A DNA stretch of 64,000 nt from RYN-124 sp033851845 (lineage in GTDB: Bacteria; Actinomycetota; Actinomycetes; Mycobacteriales; SCTD01), in NCBI GenBank assembly GCA_033851845.1, contig JAWWOH010000104.1, positions 1 to 64,000 of the forward strand, in the 5' to 3' direction. Shown here piece after piece: positions 9,349 to 17,807 of the stretch (its first letter is position 1; every line of letters starts with the position of its first letter). Made by a program: the position numbers and the translations under genes. The notes below the pieces were generated by a model. It worked only from the letters and a program-made list of their open reading frames with translations. It searched no databases and was not told where the DNA came from.

Positions 9349-10718
9349 CCGGCGGTTCCCTCGATCAGAGCCGCAGCGAGCTTCTCGAGCCCGACCGACC
9401 GCGACGCCTTCACGAGCACGACGTCGCCGGGACCGACCTGCGCGCGCAGCAGCGCGAGGGCCGCGTCGACGTCAGCGACGAGCACGGCGTCGCGGCAGCC
9501 CTCGGTCACAGCGCCAGCATGGATGCCAGCCGCCGCAGAACCGATGACCACCAGCCGCGACACGGCGAGTCGTGCGGTCCAGCGGCCGAGCTCCTGATGG
9601 GCCGAGGCGGCATCGGGACCGAGCTCGGCCATCTCCCCGAGCACGGCCCAGGTCCGGCGTCGGCCACCTCGGCTCATCACCTGCAGCGTGCGGAGCGCGG
9701 CGAGCATGGAGTCGGGGTTGGCGTTGTAGGCGTCGTTGACGACCGTCACGCCGTCCGCGCGCTCGGTGACCTCCATCCGCCACCGGCTGACCGCCTTGGC
9801 CGCACTGAGCAAGTCGGCGACATGAGCCACGTCCGAGGTGACGCCGGACCCGATCACCGCGGCCGCCACGGCCAGGGCGTTCCAGGTCTGGTACTCACCG
9901 CGCAACTGCAGGGACACCCCGGCGGCCCCGCTCCGCGTCTCGAGCCGGAACGACGGTCTGCCCTCGTCGTCCACGCTGATGTCCGCGGCCCGGTAGTCAG
10001 CGGCGTCAGACCGGCCGAAGGTCACCACGGGATGCACCGTGCGGGCCGACATGCCGCGCACCAGCCGGTCGTCGGCATTCAGCACCGCCAGCGACGTCGC
10101 CGCCTCGACGAGCTCACCCTTGGCCAGCGCGATGTTCTCCACGCTGCCGAACTCGCCGAGGTGCGCGGAACCGACGTTGAGCACGATCGCGACGTGCGGT
10201 CGCACGATGTTGCACAGGAAGGCGATGTGGCCAACTCCGCGGGCGCTGTACTCGAGGGCGGCGTACGCCGTGTCGCTCGTCCGCTGTGTCGCGGTGAGCG
10301 GCAACCCGATCTCGTTGTTGAACGAGCCGACCGGTGCAAGCGTGGGGCCAAAGGCCGCCAGGACCTGCGCGAGCAGGTCCTTCGTCGAGGTCTTTCCGCT
10401 GCTCCCGGTGAGCCCGAACGTCAGCGGCTGGTCGAGCGAGAACACCTGTCGGGCAAGGGATTGCAGAGCCGCGAGGGCGTCGGGTACGACGATGTCGCGC
10501 GACGTGGTCCGTCGTTCGACCAGTACGCCGACGGCGCCGGCGTCGACAGCCGCCGGCGCGAACTCGTGCCCGTCGCTGTGCTCGCCGCGCAGCGCCACGA
10601 ACAGGTCGCCGGGGGCGACCAGGCGGCTGTCGATGCGCACCTCGCCGGTGACGACTCCGTCGAGGACGGCGTCGGCTCCCACCGTCCCGGCGACGTCCAC
10701 GAGGCTCATCGGGATCAC
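9345..10718 (-). CDS. murF: UDP-MurNAc-tripeptide--D-Ala-D-Ala ligase MurF
   Basis: Adds D-Ala-D-Ala to the UDP-MurNAc tripeptide, completing the pentapeptide. It is 457 residues from GTG 10718, which overlaps the murE stop as GTGA; an in-frame ATG three codons in (10709, MSLVDVAG) is equally plausible. Visible are the Mur ligase P-loop region GLTGSSGKTSTKD, NNEIGLPLT, and VNDAYNANPDSM in the C-terminal half. It sits between murE and mraY as in most actinobacteria. Confidence 0.96.
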   Translation of the reverse strand: MIPMSLVDVAGTVGADAVLDGVVTGEVRIDSRLVAPGDLFVALRGEHSDGHEFAPAAVDAGAVGVLVERRTTSRDIVVPDALAALQSLARQVFSLDQPLTFGLTGSSGKTSTKDLLAQVLAAFGPTLAPVGSFNNEIGLPLTATQRTSDTAYAALEYSARGVGHIAFLCNIVRPHVAIVLNVGSAHLGEFGSVENIALAKGELVEAATSLAVLNADDRLVRGMSARTVHPVVTFGRSDAADYRAADISVDDEGRPSFRLETRSGAAGVSLQLRGEYQTWNALAVAAAVIGSGVTSDVAHVADLLSAAKAVSRWRMEVTERADGVTVVNDAYNANPDSMLAALRTLQVMSRGGRRRTWAVLGEMAELGPDAASAHQELGRWTARLAVSRLVVIGSAAAGIHAGAVTEGCRDAVLVADVDAALALLRAQVGPGDVVLVKASRSVGLEKLAAALIEGTAG

Positions 10719-12205
10719 GACAGCGCCTCACGCAGGACCTCGCGGTCGTCGAAGTGCGTGACGACGCCGTTGATCTCCTGACCCGTCTCGTGGCCCTTGC
10801 CCGCGACGACCACCGTGTCCCCCGGCTTGGCGCGCGCGACGGCCAGCTCGATGGCGACCCGGCGATCGGGCTCGACGAGGGCGCCGGGTGCGTCCGCGGC
10901 CATCTCCGCGAGGATCGCGAGCGGGTCCTCGCTGCGCGGGTTGTCGCTGGTCAGGATGGCGAGGTCAGCGCCGTCGACCGCCGACCGCCCCATCAGTGGC
11001 CGCTTGCCACGATCGCGGTCCCCGCCGCAGCCGAGCACGACGATGACCCGGCCGGGCGTGACCTGCCGGACGGCGGCGAGCAGCGTGGTCACCGCCTCAG
11101 GCGTGTGCGCGTAGTCGACGACGGCGAGGAAGGGCTGCCCGGCATCCACGCGCTCCATCCGCCCGGGCACACCAGCCAGCTCGCCGACGCCACGAACCGC
11201 GTCCTCGACCGGTACGCCGGCGGTGGCGAGGGTCGCGATCGCGCAGACCGCGTTGCTGACGTTGAACGCGCCCGGCAGCCGCACGCTCGCCCGCATGTCG
11301 AGGCCGTCCGGTCCGCGCAACCGGAAGCTGCTGCCGTCGTCGCGAAGGTCGACCTGGCCGGCGCTCCAGTCGGCGTCCTCGCCGTAGGTCGTGAAGGGGA
11401 CCAGGCCCGCGTGCAGGATCCGGCGCCCGGCCGGGTCGTCGCAGTTGACGACGCCGTGCCGGGAGCGCGCCGGCGTGAAGAGCTGCGCCTTCGCCGCCTC
11501 GTAGTCGGCCATCGTCGGGTGGAAGTCGAGGTGGTCCTGGCTCAGGTTGGTGAAGGCCGTGACGTCGAACACCAACCCGTCGACCCTGCCGAGTACGAGC
11601 GCATGACTGCTGACCTCCATGGCGACCGCCGTCACGCTCCGCTCGCGCATCACCGCGAACATCGCGTGCAGGTCGGTCGCTTCGGGTGTCGTGCGGATGC
11701 TCGGCAGCACGTCGTCACCGATGCGCGTGAGCACCGTGCCGAGAAGTGCGGTCGAGTGGCCCGCGGCCCGCAGCCCCGACTCGAGCAGGAACGCCGTCGT
11801 CGTCTTGCCGTTCGTCCCGGTGACACCGAGCAGCAGCAGCCCGGCTGCCGGGTCGTCGTGGACCCAGCGGGCCACGGCTCCCAGCACACCGCGCGGGTCT
11901 TCGGCGACGACGACCGGCACGCCCGAGAACCGGCCGGCCCCGGCCGGGTCGCTCAGCACTGCCACGGCTCCAGCGGCTACCGCGTCCTCGGCGAAATCCG
12001 CGCCGTGCGCCCGCGCCCCGGGCAGGGCGGCGTACAGGTCGCCGGGGCGCACGGCCCGCGAGTCGTGCGTGCAGCCGGTGACCTCCACGCCGTCGAGGCT
12101 GCCGACGACGCGCAGTCCCGGCACCGCATCGAGCAGCGCCGGAAGTGGCCGCCGCGGCGGGGACGAGGGGCGCAGAGCCGTCGTCCCGTCGGGGGTCGCG
12201 GGCAC
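10715..12205 (-). CDS. murE: UDP-MurNAc-tripeptide synthetase MurE (DAP-adding)
   Basis: Adds the third stem-peptide residue. The 496 residues contain the P-loop GVTGTNGKTTTA, the LSQDHLDFH segment, DYAHTPEA, and TSDNPRSEDP. The DNPR motif marks diaminopimelate-adding enzymes (family knowledge), so the cell wall should contain meso- or LL-DAP. The GTG start at 12205 is followed by a low-complexity Pro/Arg stretch, so a slightly later start cannot be excluded. It follows ftsI with a 9-base gap. Confidence 0.96.
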   Translation of the reverse strand: MPATPDGTTALRPSSPPRRPLPALLDAVPGLRVVGSLDGVEVTGCTHDSRAVRPGDLYAALPGARAHGADFAEDAVAAGAVAVLSDPAGAGRFSGVPVVVAEDPRGVLGAVARWVHDDPAAGLLLLGVTGTNGKTTTAFLLESGLRAAGHSTALLGTVLTRIGDDVLPSIRTTPEATDLHAMFAVMRERSVTAVAMEVSSHALVLGRVDGLVFDVTAFTNLSQDHLDFHPTMADYEAAKAQLFTPARSRHGVVNCDDPAGRRILHAGLVPFTTYGEDADWSAGQVDLRDDGSSFRLRGPDGLDMRASVRLPGAFNVSNAVCAIATLATAGVPVEDAVRGVGELAGVPGRMERVDAGQPFLAVVDYAHTPEAVTTLLAAVRQVTPGRVIVVLGCGGDRDRGKRPLMGRSAVDGADLAILTSDNPRSEDPLAILAEMAADAPGALVEPDRRVAIELAVARAKPGDTVVVAGKGHETGQEINGVVTHFDDREVLREALS

Positions 12206-12214
12206 GTCGGCAGG

Positions 12215-14137
12215 CTATCCGGCGGTCAGCTTGACGACCGGCGCGGTCGTGCCGGTCGGGGGGATCTTCAGCCCGCCGAGCGCGAACGACATGATCTGCT
12301 TGAACACCGGCCCGGCCGTGGCGCCCCCGTAGTAGACGTTGCCGTGACCCGTTCCCTGGAGGACGACTGCCGTGACCAGCCGCGGTGCGTCGGCCGGTGC
12401 GAAGCCGATGAACGAGCTCGTGTAGTTGCCGGGTGCGTAGCGCCCGTTGACGACGCGCTGCGCCGTACCGGTCTTGCCGGCGATGCGGTAGCCCGGGACG
12501 GCAGCGAGGGGCGCCGTGCCCTCGGCGCTGACGACGGCCTCGAGCATCGTGCGCAAGGTCGCTGAGACCTCCGGCGAGATGACTCGGCGGCTGGTCGGCT
12601 TGGCGGCCGGCACGAGCCGCCCGGTGTCGTCGGCCACGGCCTTGATCACGGTCGGGGTCACTCGGACACCGCCGTTGGCGACGGTCGCGTAGACCGAGGC
12701 GACCTGCATCACGTTGACCGAGACGCCCTGACCGATCGGGATGGTCGCGATGGACGTGCCCGACCAGTCCTCGGGCTTCGGCAGCCGGCCACGGCTCTCA
12801 CCGGGCAGGCCGAGCCCGGACTTCTCGCCGTACCCAAAGCGCTTCATCGCGTCGTACAGCCCCTGCGAGCCGACCTTCTGCGCGACCATGACCGTGCCGA
12901 TGTTCGAAGACTTGGCGAGTACGCCGGCGAACGTCAGGTGCTCGACGCCGTGTTGCTCCGCGTCGTGAACCGTGTGGTGCCCGACGCGCAACGTCGGCGG
13001 CACCGTGATCGGCGTCTCGGGCGTGACGATCCCGGCCTCGAGCGCAGCAGCAGCCGTGATGACCTTGTTGACCGAGCCCGGCTCGTAGACATCGCCCACC
13101 GCCACGTTGCGCAGCGCGTCCCGCGGCGGCTTCACCGCCTTGTTGTCGGGGTTGAACGTCGGAGCGGTCGCCAGCGCGAGGATCTCGCCGGTGCGGACGT
13201 CCATGACGACAGCCGAGCCGTTCTCCGCGTGCACCTCGGCGACCTTCGCCGCGAGCATCTGCTGGGTGTACCACTGCAGATCACGGTCGATCGTGAGCTG
13301 CACCGCGCGGCCGGGCACCGGCTCGACGCTCGTCGTCGTGCCGGTCGGGATGATCCGGCCCGCCTTGTCGACCTCGGCGGTCGTCTTGCCGTCCTTGCCG
13401 GCGAGCACCTTCTGCATGCCGGACTCGACGCCGGCCAGGCCACGACCGTCGCGATCGGTGAAGCCGGTGACGCTGACGGCGAGGTCACCCGCCGGGTGCG
13501 TCCGCTGCGACTCGTACATCACACCGACGCCGACCAGACCGAGCTCGCGCACCTTCACGCCGACTGCCGGGTCCAGCCCGCGGGCGAGGTAGACGAAGGC
13601 GCTCTTGCGCGACAGCTTCGCGGTGAGCTCGGCCGCCGGGAGCTGGAGCACGGGTGCGAGGGCCGCCCCGATCGTCTCCGGCGTGCAGGGCTTGTCGGCA
13701 TGCGGTGGGCAGTCGGCGGCGGCGATGATGCGTGGCTCGCCGTAGACGGCGCGAGCCTCGACCGACTGCGCGAGAGGTTGACCGCTGCGGTCGGTGATCT
13801 CACCGCGCGGAGCGACGAGCGTCGTGGTCCGCAGTCGCTGGGACGTCGCGTCGGCGGCGTACGCCGTGGACTGCAGCCCCTGCAGCCAGACCAGCCGGCA
13901 GGCCAACGCGACGAGGACGACGAGGACAAGGGCGAAGCCGCCGCGCAGCCGCAGGCCCGGCTGGCCGAGCGGGGTCCGGCGGACCGGCCGCCGACCGGCC
14001 GGCCGCGACACCGGCCGGCGGGACGGGTGGGAAGCGCGAGTGCGCGTCGACGACGCCGGGCGGGCCGGCTTGCGAGCGGCGGTCGGGCGAGCGCCGGACC
14101 GCCGTGCCGGCGGCGGCGTGCGGCGAGTCGTCGTCAT
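12215..14137 (-). CDS. ftsI: Septal peptidoglycan transpeptidase FtsI (class B PBP)
   Basis: Penicillin-binding transpeptidase that cross-links septal peptidoglycan with FtsW. The 640 residues have a long basic, Arg/Pro-rich cytoplasmic N-terminus (1-65), one transmembrane anchor (about 66-84), a dimerisation domain (from about 108) and a transpeptidase domain. The active site is S355-V-N-K358, the second motif SSN lies at 410-412 and KTG at 555-557. The ATG at 14137 overlaps the ftsL stop by four bases. Confidence 0.96.
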   Translation of the reverse strand: MTTTRRTPPPARRSGARPTAARKPARPASSTRTRASHPSRRPVSRPAGRRPVRRTPLGQPGLRLRGGFALVLVVLVALACRLVWLQGLQSTAYAADATSQRLRTTTLVAPRGEITDRSGQPLAQSVEARAVYGEPRIIAAADCPPHADKPCTPETIGAALAPVLQLPAAELTAKLSRKSAFVYLARGLDPAVGVKVRELGLVGVGVMYESQRTHPAGDLAVSVTGFTDRDGRGLAGVESGMQKVLAGKDGKTTAEVDKAGRIIPTGTTTSVEPVPGRAVQLTIDRDLQWYTQQMLAAKVAEVHAENGSAVVMDVRTGEILALATAPTFNPDNKAVKPPRDALRNVAVGDVYEPGSVNKVITAAAALEAGIVTPETPITVPPTLRVGHHTVHDAEQHGVEHLTFAGVLAKSSNIGTVMVAQKVGSQGLYDAMKRFGYGEKSGLGLPGESRGRLPKPEDWSGTSIATIPIGQGVSVNVMQVASVYATVANGGVRVTPTVIKAVADDTGRLVPAAKPTSRRVISPEVSATLRTMLEAVVSAEGTAPLAAVPGYRIAGKTGTAQRVVNGRYAPGNYTSSFIGFAPADAPRLVTAVVLQGTGHGNVYYGGATAGPVFKQIMSFALGGLKIPPTGTTAPVVKLTAG

Positions 14138-14715
14138 GGCCGTGGGCTCGGCTTCGGTGCCGGCTTCTTCGCGGTTGGCTGGTGCGCCGGGACGGTGACC
14201 CAGCCGCCGGTCGAGGCCGCGGACGGCTTCGGCTTCGCGGGGGTTGCGGCGGCGGGGGCGGCGCCGGTGGGGGCGGCGGCGACAACGGGTGCCGGGGCGA
14301 CCTCGCCGGGCAGCGCGACGCCGAGGACCTTGCCGTCCGAGAGCCGAAGGAACGCCCGGGTGCCACCGGGCACCATGCCGAGCGCAGTGGCTCGCGACGC
14401 GAGCGACTGGGGCGACTGCAGGCGCTCGACGTCGCGCTGCAGGCCCTGCTCCTGGTCGGCCAGAACATGGCCCTGCACCTGCAGGGCATGCAGCTGGAAG
14501 GCGTCCTGGGCGAGGACCGTGTTCAGCAGCAGCAGTCCGAGCAGTCCCACCGACAGGATGACGACGACGACGGCGATGAACGGCGCCCGCGCGGCGCTGG
14601 ACCGGCGCGCGGCGACCAGTCGCAGGTAACCGACAGAGCGCGCCGACGGTCGAGTCGTGGGACGCGTGGCGCTGCGGGCCGACCGCGTCGATGTGCGGGC
14701 AGTGGCGGCGCTCAT
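14134..14715 (-). CDS. ftsL: Septum formation protein FtsL-like
   Basis: Small bitopic division protein of 193 residues, recognised by position between rsmH and ftsI and by architecture. It has a basic N-terminus (1-46), one transmembrane segment (about 47-68, FIAVVVVILSVGLLGLLLLN), a heptad-like coiled segment (AFQLHALQVQGHVLADQEQGLQRDVERLQ) and a long Ala/Pro/Lys-rich tail. FtsL sequences diverge strongly, so the call rests on context. The ATG overlaps the rsmH stop (ATGA). The tail makes it longer than a minimal FtsL. Confidence 0.85.
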   Translation of the reverse strand: MSAATARTSTRSARSATRPTTRPSARSVGYLRLVAARRSSAARAPFIAVVVVILSVGLLGLLLLNTVLAQDAFQLHALQVQGHVLADQEQGLQRDVERLQSPQSLASRATALGMVPGGTRAFLRLSDGKVLGVALPGEVAPAPVVAAAPTGAAPAAATPAKPKPSAASTGGWVTVPAHQPTAKKPAPKPSPRP

Positions 14716-15671
14716 GCCGCGTCCCGGAGTCGCTCTGCGGCCCGCAGCCGCACGGAGGCGGCCCGCGGGTTGAGCTCGATCTCTGCGGCAGACGCCTTCT
14801 CCGCGCCGCGCACCAGCAACCGGAGCTCCGGCGAGGAGCCGGCCGGCACGAACGGCAGGTCGACCGGAACATCGCTCGTCGAGCGGGCGACGAGCTCGGC
14901 CTTGACGATGCGGTCCTCCAGCGACTGGTAGGACAGGACGACCAGCCGGCCGCCGACCGCAAGCGCGTCGACCGCGGCCGGGATGGCGCGGCGCAGCACC
15001 CCGAGCTCGTCGTTGACCTCGATGCGCAGTGCCTGGAACGTCCGCTTCGCGGGGTGCCCGCCCGTGCGCCGCGTCGCCGCCGGGATGGATGTCCGCACCA
15101 GCTCCGCCAGCCGCGCGGTGCTCGTGAACGGCTCGCGGCTGCGCTCGCGAACGATGGCGTCGGCGATCCGGGAGGCGAAGCGCTCGTCGCCGTACTCGCG
15201 CAGGACGCGGGCCAGCTCCTTGCCGTCGTACGTGTTGACGATGTCGGCGGCGCTGCGACCGCGGCTGGGGTCCATCCGCATGTCGAGTGGGGCGTCGTGG
15301 GAGTAGGCGAACCCGCGGTCGGCCTCGTCGAGCTGCAGCGAGCTCACGCCGAGGTCGAACAGGATTCCCTGCACGCTGTCGAGCCCGAGCCCGGCGAGCA
15401 CCGTCGGCAGCTCGTCGTACACCGCGTGCACGAAGGTCGTTCGATCGGCGTACGGCGAAAGACGGGCCGTGCTGCGACGGAGCGCCTCCGGGTCGCGGTC
15501 GATGCCGACGAGCCGCGCGGGCGTCGCCTCGAGGAGCGCCTCCGCATGACCGCCCATGCCGAGCGTGCAGTCGACGACCACGGCGTCGGCGTCGGTGAGC
15601 GCTGGAGCGAGCAGACCGACGCACCGGTCGAGCAGCACCGGCACGTGCGCCGGGCGGCCGGGAGAGGTCAT
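14712..15671 (-). CDS. rsmH: 16S rRNA (cytosine(1402)-N(4))-methyltransferase RsmH
   Basis: S-adenosylmethionine-dependent methylation of C1402 in 16S rRNA. The 319 residues start MTSPGRPAHVPVLLDRCVGLL and show DCTLGMGGHAEALL (the SAM-binding loop), LFDLGVSSLQLDEADRGF, APLDMRMD and the C-terminal LVVLSYQSLEDRIVK. This is one base downstream of the small membrane protein ORF and is a standard dcw member. Confidence 0.97.
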   Translation of the reverse strand: MTSPGRPAHVPVLLDRCVGLLAPALTDADAVVVDCTLGMGGHAEALLEATPARLVGIDRDPEALRRSTARLSPYADRTTFVHAVYDELPTVLAGLGLDSVQGILFDLGVSSLQLDEADRGFAYSHDAPLDMRMDPSRGRSAADIVNTYDGKELARVLREYGDERFASRIADAIVRERSREPFTSTARLAELVRTSIPAATRRTGGHPAKRTFQALRIEVNDELGVLRRAIPAAVDALAVGGRLVVLSYQSLEDRIVKAELVARSTSDVPVDLPFVPAGSSPELRLLVRGAEKASAAEIELNPRAASVRLRAAERLRDAA

Positions 15672-15672
15672 C

Positions 15673-15819
15673 TCAGCCGAGCAGGCTGAGGGCGGCCTGC
15701 GCGGCGACGGTCACTGCCGCCGTGATGCCGATCGAGATGCCCAGGAGCAGAAAGCTCTCGCGCACCTCGGCGCCCAAGCCGCTGTCGTCGTCGGCGGGGC
15801 GTGCAGCGTTGCTGTCCAT
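15673..15819 (-). CDS. Small single-pass membrane protein between mraZ and rsmH
   Basis: Predicted 48-residue protein starting MDSNAARPADDDSGLGAEVR. It has an acidic N-terminal half and one hydrophobic helix (SFLLLGISIGITAAVTVAAQ) ending in ALSLLG. The stop is one base before the rsmH ATG, so it is positioned for co-translation with the dcw genes. The ATG at 15819 is preceded by GAGGG-like sequence. I do not recognise a family. A role in the division complex is only suggested by context. Confidence 0.65.
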   Translation of the reverse strand: MDSNAARPADDDSGLGAEVRESFLLLGISIGITAAVTVAAQAALSLLG

Positions 15820-16022
15820 CTCGACCCTCTCGGTGGTGCTCTGTGCGGCCCGGGCTCGCGGTTCCGGGTCGTCGTGCGGGTGCTGCGGGCGGTGCGTGCG
15901 GTGCCGGTGGTGCCCTGTCCGCCAGGTCCCCGCCCGCTCCCCGCCTGGCGCCGGGGAAGGTGCGCCAGGAAGGGAGCGGTCGGAGGCCTGAAGACAGGGC
16001 CCTGAAATGAGGGACAGCGCTG

Positions 16023-16451
16023 CTAGATGAGGACCGGCGCCCCCTCGTCCTGGTCGGCGAAGGCCTGCTCCTGCTCGGCCTCGTATGCCGCCCAGGCAGC
16101 CGCGTCCCAGATCTCGAGCCGGGTGTTGGCGCCGATGACGACGCAGTCCTTGGTGAGGCCGGCGTACTGGCGCAACGGCTGCGGCAGGGTCACCCGACCG
16201 GTCTTGTCCGGGATCTCGTCGGACGCGCTGCTGAAGAACATCCGGCCGTAGTCGCGGGCGGCCTTCGAGCCGATCGACTGCGTCTGCAGCTCCTCGGCGC
16301 GGGCGGCGAAGGCGGCGCGGGTGAAGACGTAGAGGCAGCGCTCCTGGCCCCGTGTGATCACGACGCCTCCTGCCAGCTCGTCCCGGAACTTCGCCGGCAG
16401 GAACAGCCGGCCCTTGTCGTCGAGCCGGGGGGTGTGCGTGCCGAGAAACAC
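16023..16451 (-). CDS. mraZ: Transcriptional regulator MraZ
   Basis: AbrB-fold DNA-binding protein that controls the dcw operon. The 142 residues start VFLGTHTPRLDDKGRLFLPA and carry two MraZ repeats, each with a D-x-K-GR core: DDKGRLFLPAKFR and DKTGRVTLPQPLR. The GTG start at 16451 follows a good Shine-Dalgarno (GGAAGGAG, 5 bases before the start). The acidic C-terminal tail is short. Its probable binding boxes lie directly upstream. Confidence 0.96.
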   Translation of the reverse strand: MFLGTHTPRLDDKGRLFLPAKFRDELAGGVVITRGQERCLYVFTRAAFAARAEELQTQSIGSKAARDYGRMFFSSASDEIPDKTGRVTLPQPLRQYAGLTKDCVVIGANTRLEIWDAAAWAAYEAEQEQAFADQDEGAPVLI

Positions 16452-16470
16452 GGCCGCTCCTTCCCCGTCG

Positions 16471-16505
16471 CCCCGATGTCCACCACGTTACTCCACTTTC
16501 CCCCA
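16471..16505 (-). promoter_or_regulatory. MraZ box array upstream of mraZ
   Basis: On the minus strand four pentamers follow each other with a strict 10-base period: TGGGG (16501-16505), TGGAG (16491-16495), TGGTG (16481-16485) and CGGGG (16471-16475), each separated by five bases. This matches the TGGGN-N5 direct repeats that MraZ binds in other bacteria. The array ends about 20 bases before the mraZ GTG, so autoregulation of mraZ and the dcw operon is likely. Confidence 0.8.
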
Positions 16506-16750
16506 TCGTCAACGCGAATCGCCAACTGAAGCCCTACTTCTCATCCACGTCGTTGGTCCGCCGTACGACGGCGGTTTCCGGGCCGTCCACCGACGGAAAT
16601 GCACACTCCGGAGGCCGCTGCTCGGCCGCCTCGCGGGGGGCGCGCCGCGGGTCGCACGCTTTCGTGCATTTGTGTCGGCGCCGGGGCGGACGGTTGCCGA
16701 ACCGTTGCGCGCGAGAGGGTGCCGACAACGCGGCCGGATGCGAGCATGAT

Positions 16751-17800
16751 GTGACTGCCATCAGCCCGGCCACCAGGCCGCCGTCACAGGAGGCCCCGCC
16801 GGTGGTCCGCCGCTCCCCCCGCACCAGCACGGCGCCGGCCGGGCTCGAGGACCTGCTCGAGTCCTCCAGCCGGATCCGGGCCAACATCGAGCAGGTCATC
16901 GAGGGCAAGAGCGACGCGGTCCGGCTCGCGCTCGTCGTGCTGCTGGCCGAAGGGCATCTGCTGATCGAGGACGTCCCCGGGGTCGGCAAGACGCTGCTGG
17001 CCAAGGCGCTGGCCCGGTCGATCGACTGCAGCGTGCGCCGGATCCAGTTCACGCCGGACCTGCTGCCCTCGGACGTGACCGGCGTCAGCGTCTACAACCA
17101 GGAGAGCCGGGAGTTCGAGTTCAAGCCCGGTGCCGTCTTCGCCAACCTCGTCGTCGGCGACGAGATCAACCGCGCCTCGCCCAAGACGCAGTCCGCGCTG
17201 CTCGAGGCGATGGAGGAGCGGCAGGTCACGGTCGACGGCATCACCTACATCCTCGAGTCGCCTTTCATGGTCATCGCGACCCAGAACCCGATCGAGATGG
17301 AGGGCACCTATCCGCTCCCTGAAGCGCAGCGCGACCGCTTCACCGCGCGGGTGTCGATGGGCTACCCCTCCGCGAGTGCCGAGCTGGAGATGCTCGAGAC
17401 GCACGGCGGCGCCGACCCGCTCGACGACCTCGAGCCGGTTGCCGACGCACTCGAGGTCCGCAAGCTCATCGAGGTCGTCCGGGGCATCCACGTCTCCGAT
17501 GACGTACGCCGCTACGTCGTCGACCTCGCCACCGCCACCCGCGAGTCGCCCGACCTGCGGCTGGGCGCGTCCCCGCGGGCGACGCTGCAGCTGATGCGGG
17601 CCGGCCGGGCGCAGGCCGCCCTCGAGGGTCGCGACTACGTGCTCCCGGACGACATCCAGGAGCTTGCCGGTCCGGTGCTCGCCCACCGGCTGCTGCCGAC
17701 GGCAGAGGCGCAGGTCTCGCGCCGTACGCCGGAAGCCGTCGTGGCCGACCTCGTCGTACGCGTGCCGCTGGCCGACACCGCACCGGCCCGCAAGAAGTGA
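16751..17800 (+). CDS. MoxR-family AAA+ ATPase
   Basis: AAA+ chaperone-like ATPase of 349 residues, usually acting with DUF58 and von Willebrand-type proteins. Walker A is EDVPGVGKTLLAKA, Walker B VVGDEINRASPKTQ, and sensor 1 is the IATQNPIEMEGTYPLPEAQ segment; the C-terminal lid carries the SPRATLQLMRAGRA motif. GTG 16751 is preferred because upstream in-frame sequence is Arg/Gly-rich and non-conserved in character. It heads an operon with the DUF58 and transglutaminase genes and is divergent from mraZ. Confidence 0.92.
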   Translation: MTAISPATRPPSQEAPPVVRRSPRTSTAPAGLEDLLESSSRIRANIEQVIEGKSDAVRLALVVLLAEGHLLIEDVPGVGKTLLAKALARSIDCSVRRIQFTPDLLPSDVTGVSVYNQESREFEFKPGAVFANLVVGDEINRASPKTQSALLEAMEERQVTVDGITYILESPFMVIATQNPIEMEGTYPLPEAQRDRFTARVSMGYPSASAELEMLETHGGADPLDDLEPVADALEVRKLIEVVRGIHVSDDVRRYVVDLATATRESPDLRLGASPRATLQLMRAGRAQAALEGRDYVLPDDIQELAGPVLAHRLLPTAEAQVSRRTPEAVVADLVVRVPLADTAPARKK

Positions 17801-17807
17801 GCGCCGC

